The notes under the pieces are model-generated. The model saw only the letters and a program-made list of their open reading frames with translations. It was not told the DNA's origin and made no database searches. From Heterobasidion occidentale (Eukaryota > Basidiomycota > Agaricomycetes > Russulales > Bondarzewiaceae): a stretch of 23,124 nucleotides of DNA. Shown one piece after another: positions 21,546 to 23,124 of this stretch. The stretch spans positions 1-23,124 of the forward strand of contig JBCAQO010000138.1 of the NCBI GenBank assembly GCA_039111635.1. The letters are read 5' to 3'. Position numbers and translations under genes: made by a program. Position 1 is the first letter of the stretch, and every line of letters begins with the position of its first letter.

Positions 21546-22454
21546 CGGCTCTCCCGGTACGCATCGACATCATCATCATCTACATATCGCATCGCGTCGC
21601 ATCGATCTCGCAATCCAATCTGTATCTCCCTTTGAGCGTTTCATTTCAAACGGGTGATCACACTTCATTATGTGAAACACCCCACGGCGTGGCATGGTGA
21701 TGGAGGGTCTTGGAGGGGTGTGCTGGCATGTCGGTCGATGTGGCGTGATTCCGTCGCTGGCCGGGGCCCCCATCGGGAGACGCGGACTCGTGTTGTGCTG
21801 TTTGTGGCCAGATCGTGTTGGAGATGGGCAGATGGGCTTGGGGGTCCGATTCCGACTGTCAATCACCCTCCGCTTCCCTTCTTTCTTCTCTTGCAGACAG
21901 CCAGACGCGATCCTCACGAAGTCCGTCGCACATGGATCGCGGCACGTGGTCTTTGTGGGCGTCTGCCTTGGATCAGTGGGCCGGTCGCACGCCCCTGATA
22001 CACTCCCACTGAACTCCACCTCAGCCGCTTCGGTCCTCGCCCTCCGAGCTCCAGCGCAGCTGCTGCACCATCCGAAGTCGAGACTCTTAAAATTTGCAGG
22101 CTTCGGGCTTCGGGACGTGCATCTAGCGAGCACAATCCTCACAAGCCATCTCAGCTCTCTTTTGCGTCTGGCGCGCGTCGGGCCCATGACTTTTGCAGCC
22201 TTTCGGGCATGGGCAGTCTCTGTGCTCGTCTGCGACTCCGCCGCACCTCGAGGCGCGCGTGCCTGCGGTCGGCTGCCGAGTATCGAGTACAAGTGAGTGG
22301 TCCGTGCGATCCTCGTCTGCGCTTATAGTCCTGCTCAGCTGCGCTTTCTTCTCGACGCACGGCGTCATCGCACCGACAGCGGGGTATCAGCTGCTTATTA
22401 TGAGCAAGTGCACGCTTATCTGAGTTCTCACTTTGCGCATGCTTGCAATCGGCA
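21546..22454. other. Region with open frames but no supportable gene
   Basis: A long plus-strand frame (21694-22296) and a long minus-strand frame (22292-21576) overlap almost completely, as is common in GC-rich DNA, and neither shows a motif. A strong pyrimidine tract ending in TTGCAG (about 21871-21898, + strand) looks like a 3' splice site, followed by an ATG at 21931 (MDRGTWSLWASALDQWAG). No complete model could be built. Confidence 0.35.
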
Positions 22455-22778
22455 TCAGAGCCGCACCGAAGCATCAATGATGTATCTGGTACGCGCCCGC
22501 CCCGAAATGAACCTGTACCCCCGAACGGCCGCTGGATCTTCCCTCACCACATGTGAGATCTGCGCCTGCGCCTTTCCCCGGTCCACATCTCCTTTCTTTT
22601 CTTTTGTCGCCCGCCGCGCCACGCTCACGCCGCCCACGAACCCCCCCGCTTCCGACGACGCTCGCGACACCCGCTGGAACAGTTCCAGAAATCCCCGCCC
22701 GTTGAGGAACCGGCAAGCACGCTCTGAGCAGCACACCCACGGGACACAGACATCAGAGAACGACGTCTGTTCTTTCAT
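22455..22778 (-). other. Minus-strand ATG reading frame of 107 codons, possible gene
   Basis: The frame starts at an ATG (22778) and reads MKEQTSFSDVCVPWVCC, then RFLNGRGFLELFQRVSRA and KEKKGDVDRGKAQAQ before its stop at 22455. The middle has a plausible amphipathic segment, but no family is recognised and a plus-strand frame overlaps it (22297-22791). Upstream sequence is purine-rich on this strand, which is not typical of fungal promoters. Confidence 0.22.
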
Positions 22779-23124
22779 ACCCAGCGTCTGATCGCGAAGC
22801 CAGTGGCACCGCGCCGCCGGCTTCTCTTCATTCTCTTCAGCCTTCTCTCCTTCCTTCCTCTCCTTCCTTCGAAGCGCTGACGCACGTATTCCACCGGGGT
22901 CGGTGGTGTTCTCGCTGAACGTTCCCCGAGCACACGTTCGCCCATTGTACTTATCGTCCCCGTCCGCCCCCTTCCGTCACGCCCCGCCCGCGCGTTCTCG
23001 CCTTCGCGCTCTCCCGCGGGCGCGGCCATCCCCAGGCTCGACCGGGCCTGCTCTTCGCTCTTCGTTCATTGCCCTCTACCTCCCCCGCTCTCCGCGTCGC
23101 CCTCCCTGGCCACCATCGCACCCC
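22779..23124 (+). promoter_or_regulatory. C/T-rich tract, possible promoter or 5' UTR of a gene beyond the window
   Basis: From about 22822 to 22870 the plus strand is almost purely C and T (repeats of CTTCCTT and CTCTTC), and the rest of the segment to the window end stays pyrimidine-rich. Such tracts are common in promoters and 5' leaders of fungal housekeeping genes. No ATG with a downstream open frame is visible before the edge, so the gene, if any, lies outside. Confidence 0.3.

Overview
The window is nuclear DNA of a filamentous fungus, very probably a mushroom-forming basidiomycete (Agaricomycetes). The evidence is dense multi-exon genes with mostly 45-75 nt GT-AG introns, an F-box gene of agaricomycete type, a DUF7330-type protein typical of that class, and an intron-containing tRNA-Pro. 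Nothing prokaryotic, viral, CRISPR-like or obviously transposon-derived was seen.

Left part (1-4200): the 3' part of a Sec1/Munc18 gene on + (exocytic membrane fusion) converges with a complete gene for the 26S proteasome ATPase Rpt4 on -. Behind the Rpt4 promoter lies tRNA-Pro(AGG) on +, with an 11-nt intron. Middle part (4200-9850): an F-box gene and a five-exon DUF7330-like gene lie in tandem on -, and a long serine/proline-rich protein gene of unknown function is on +. Then (11598-14368) comes a complete 13-exon gene for Arp8, the INO80 chromatin-remodelling actin-related protein, converging with a RING-finger E3 ligase gene on - (14680-15994) that contains a 15-nt microexon. A short spliced gene of unknown function on + (3' exons at 16471-16808) is divergent to the RING gene.

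Right part (16809-23124) has no gene I can name. Using splice signals and reading frames I could assemble three small spliced candidates (84, 118 and 92 codons) at 19398-20152 (-), 20379-20952 (+) and 21055-21525 (-). They may be orphan genes, but freedom in choosing splice sites makes them uncertain. The rest of this part holds short reading frames without known motifs, short tandem duplications, and a C/T-rich tract near the right end.

Four genes, two of them normally essential (Sec1, Rpt4), carry single-base frame breaks, all at G/C positions and mostly explained by loss or gain of one base in a G or C run. The most economical reading is consensus sequence error rather than pseudogenes. 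The genes work in unrelated housekeeping tasks (secretion, protein degradation, chromatin, translation), so the region is a normal eukaryotic gene neighbourhood and not a functional cluster.
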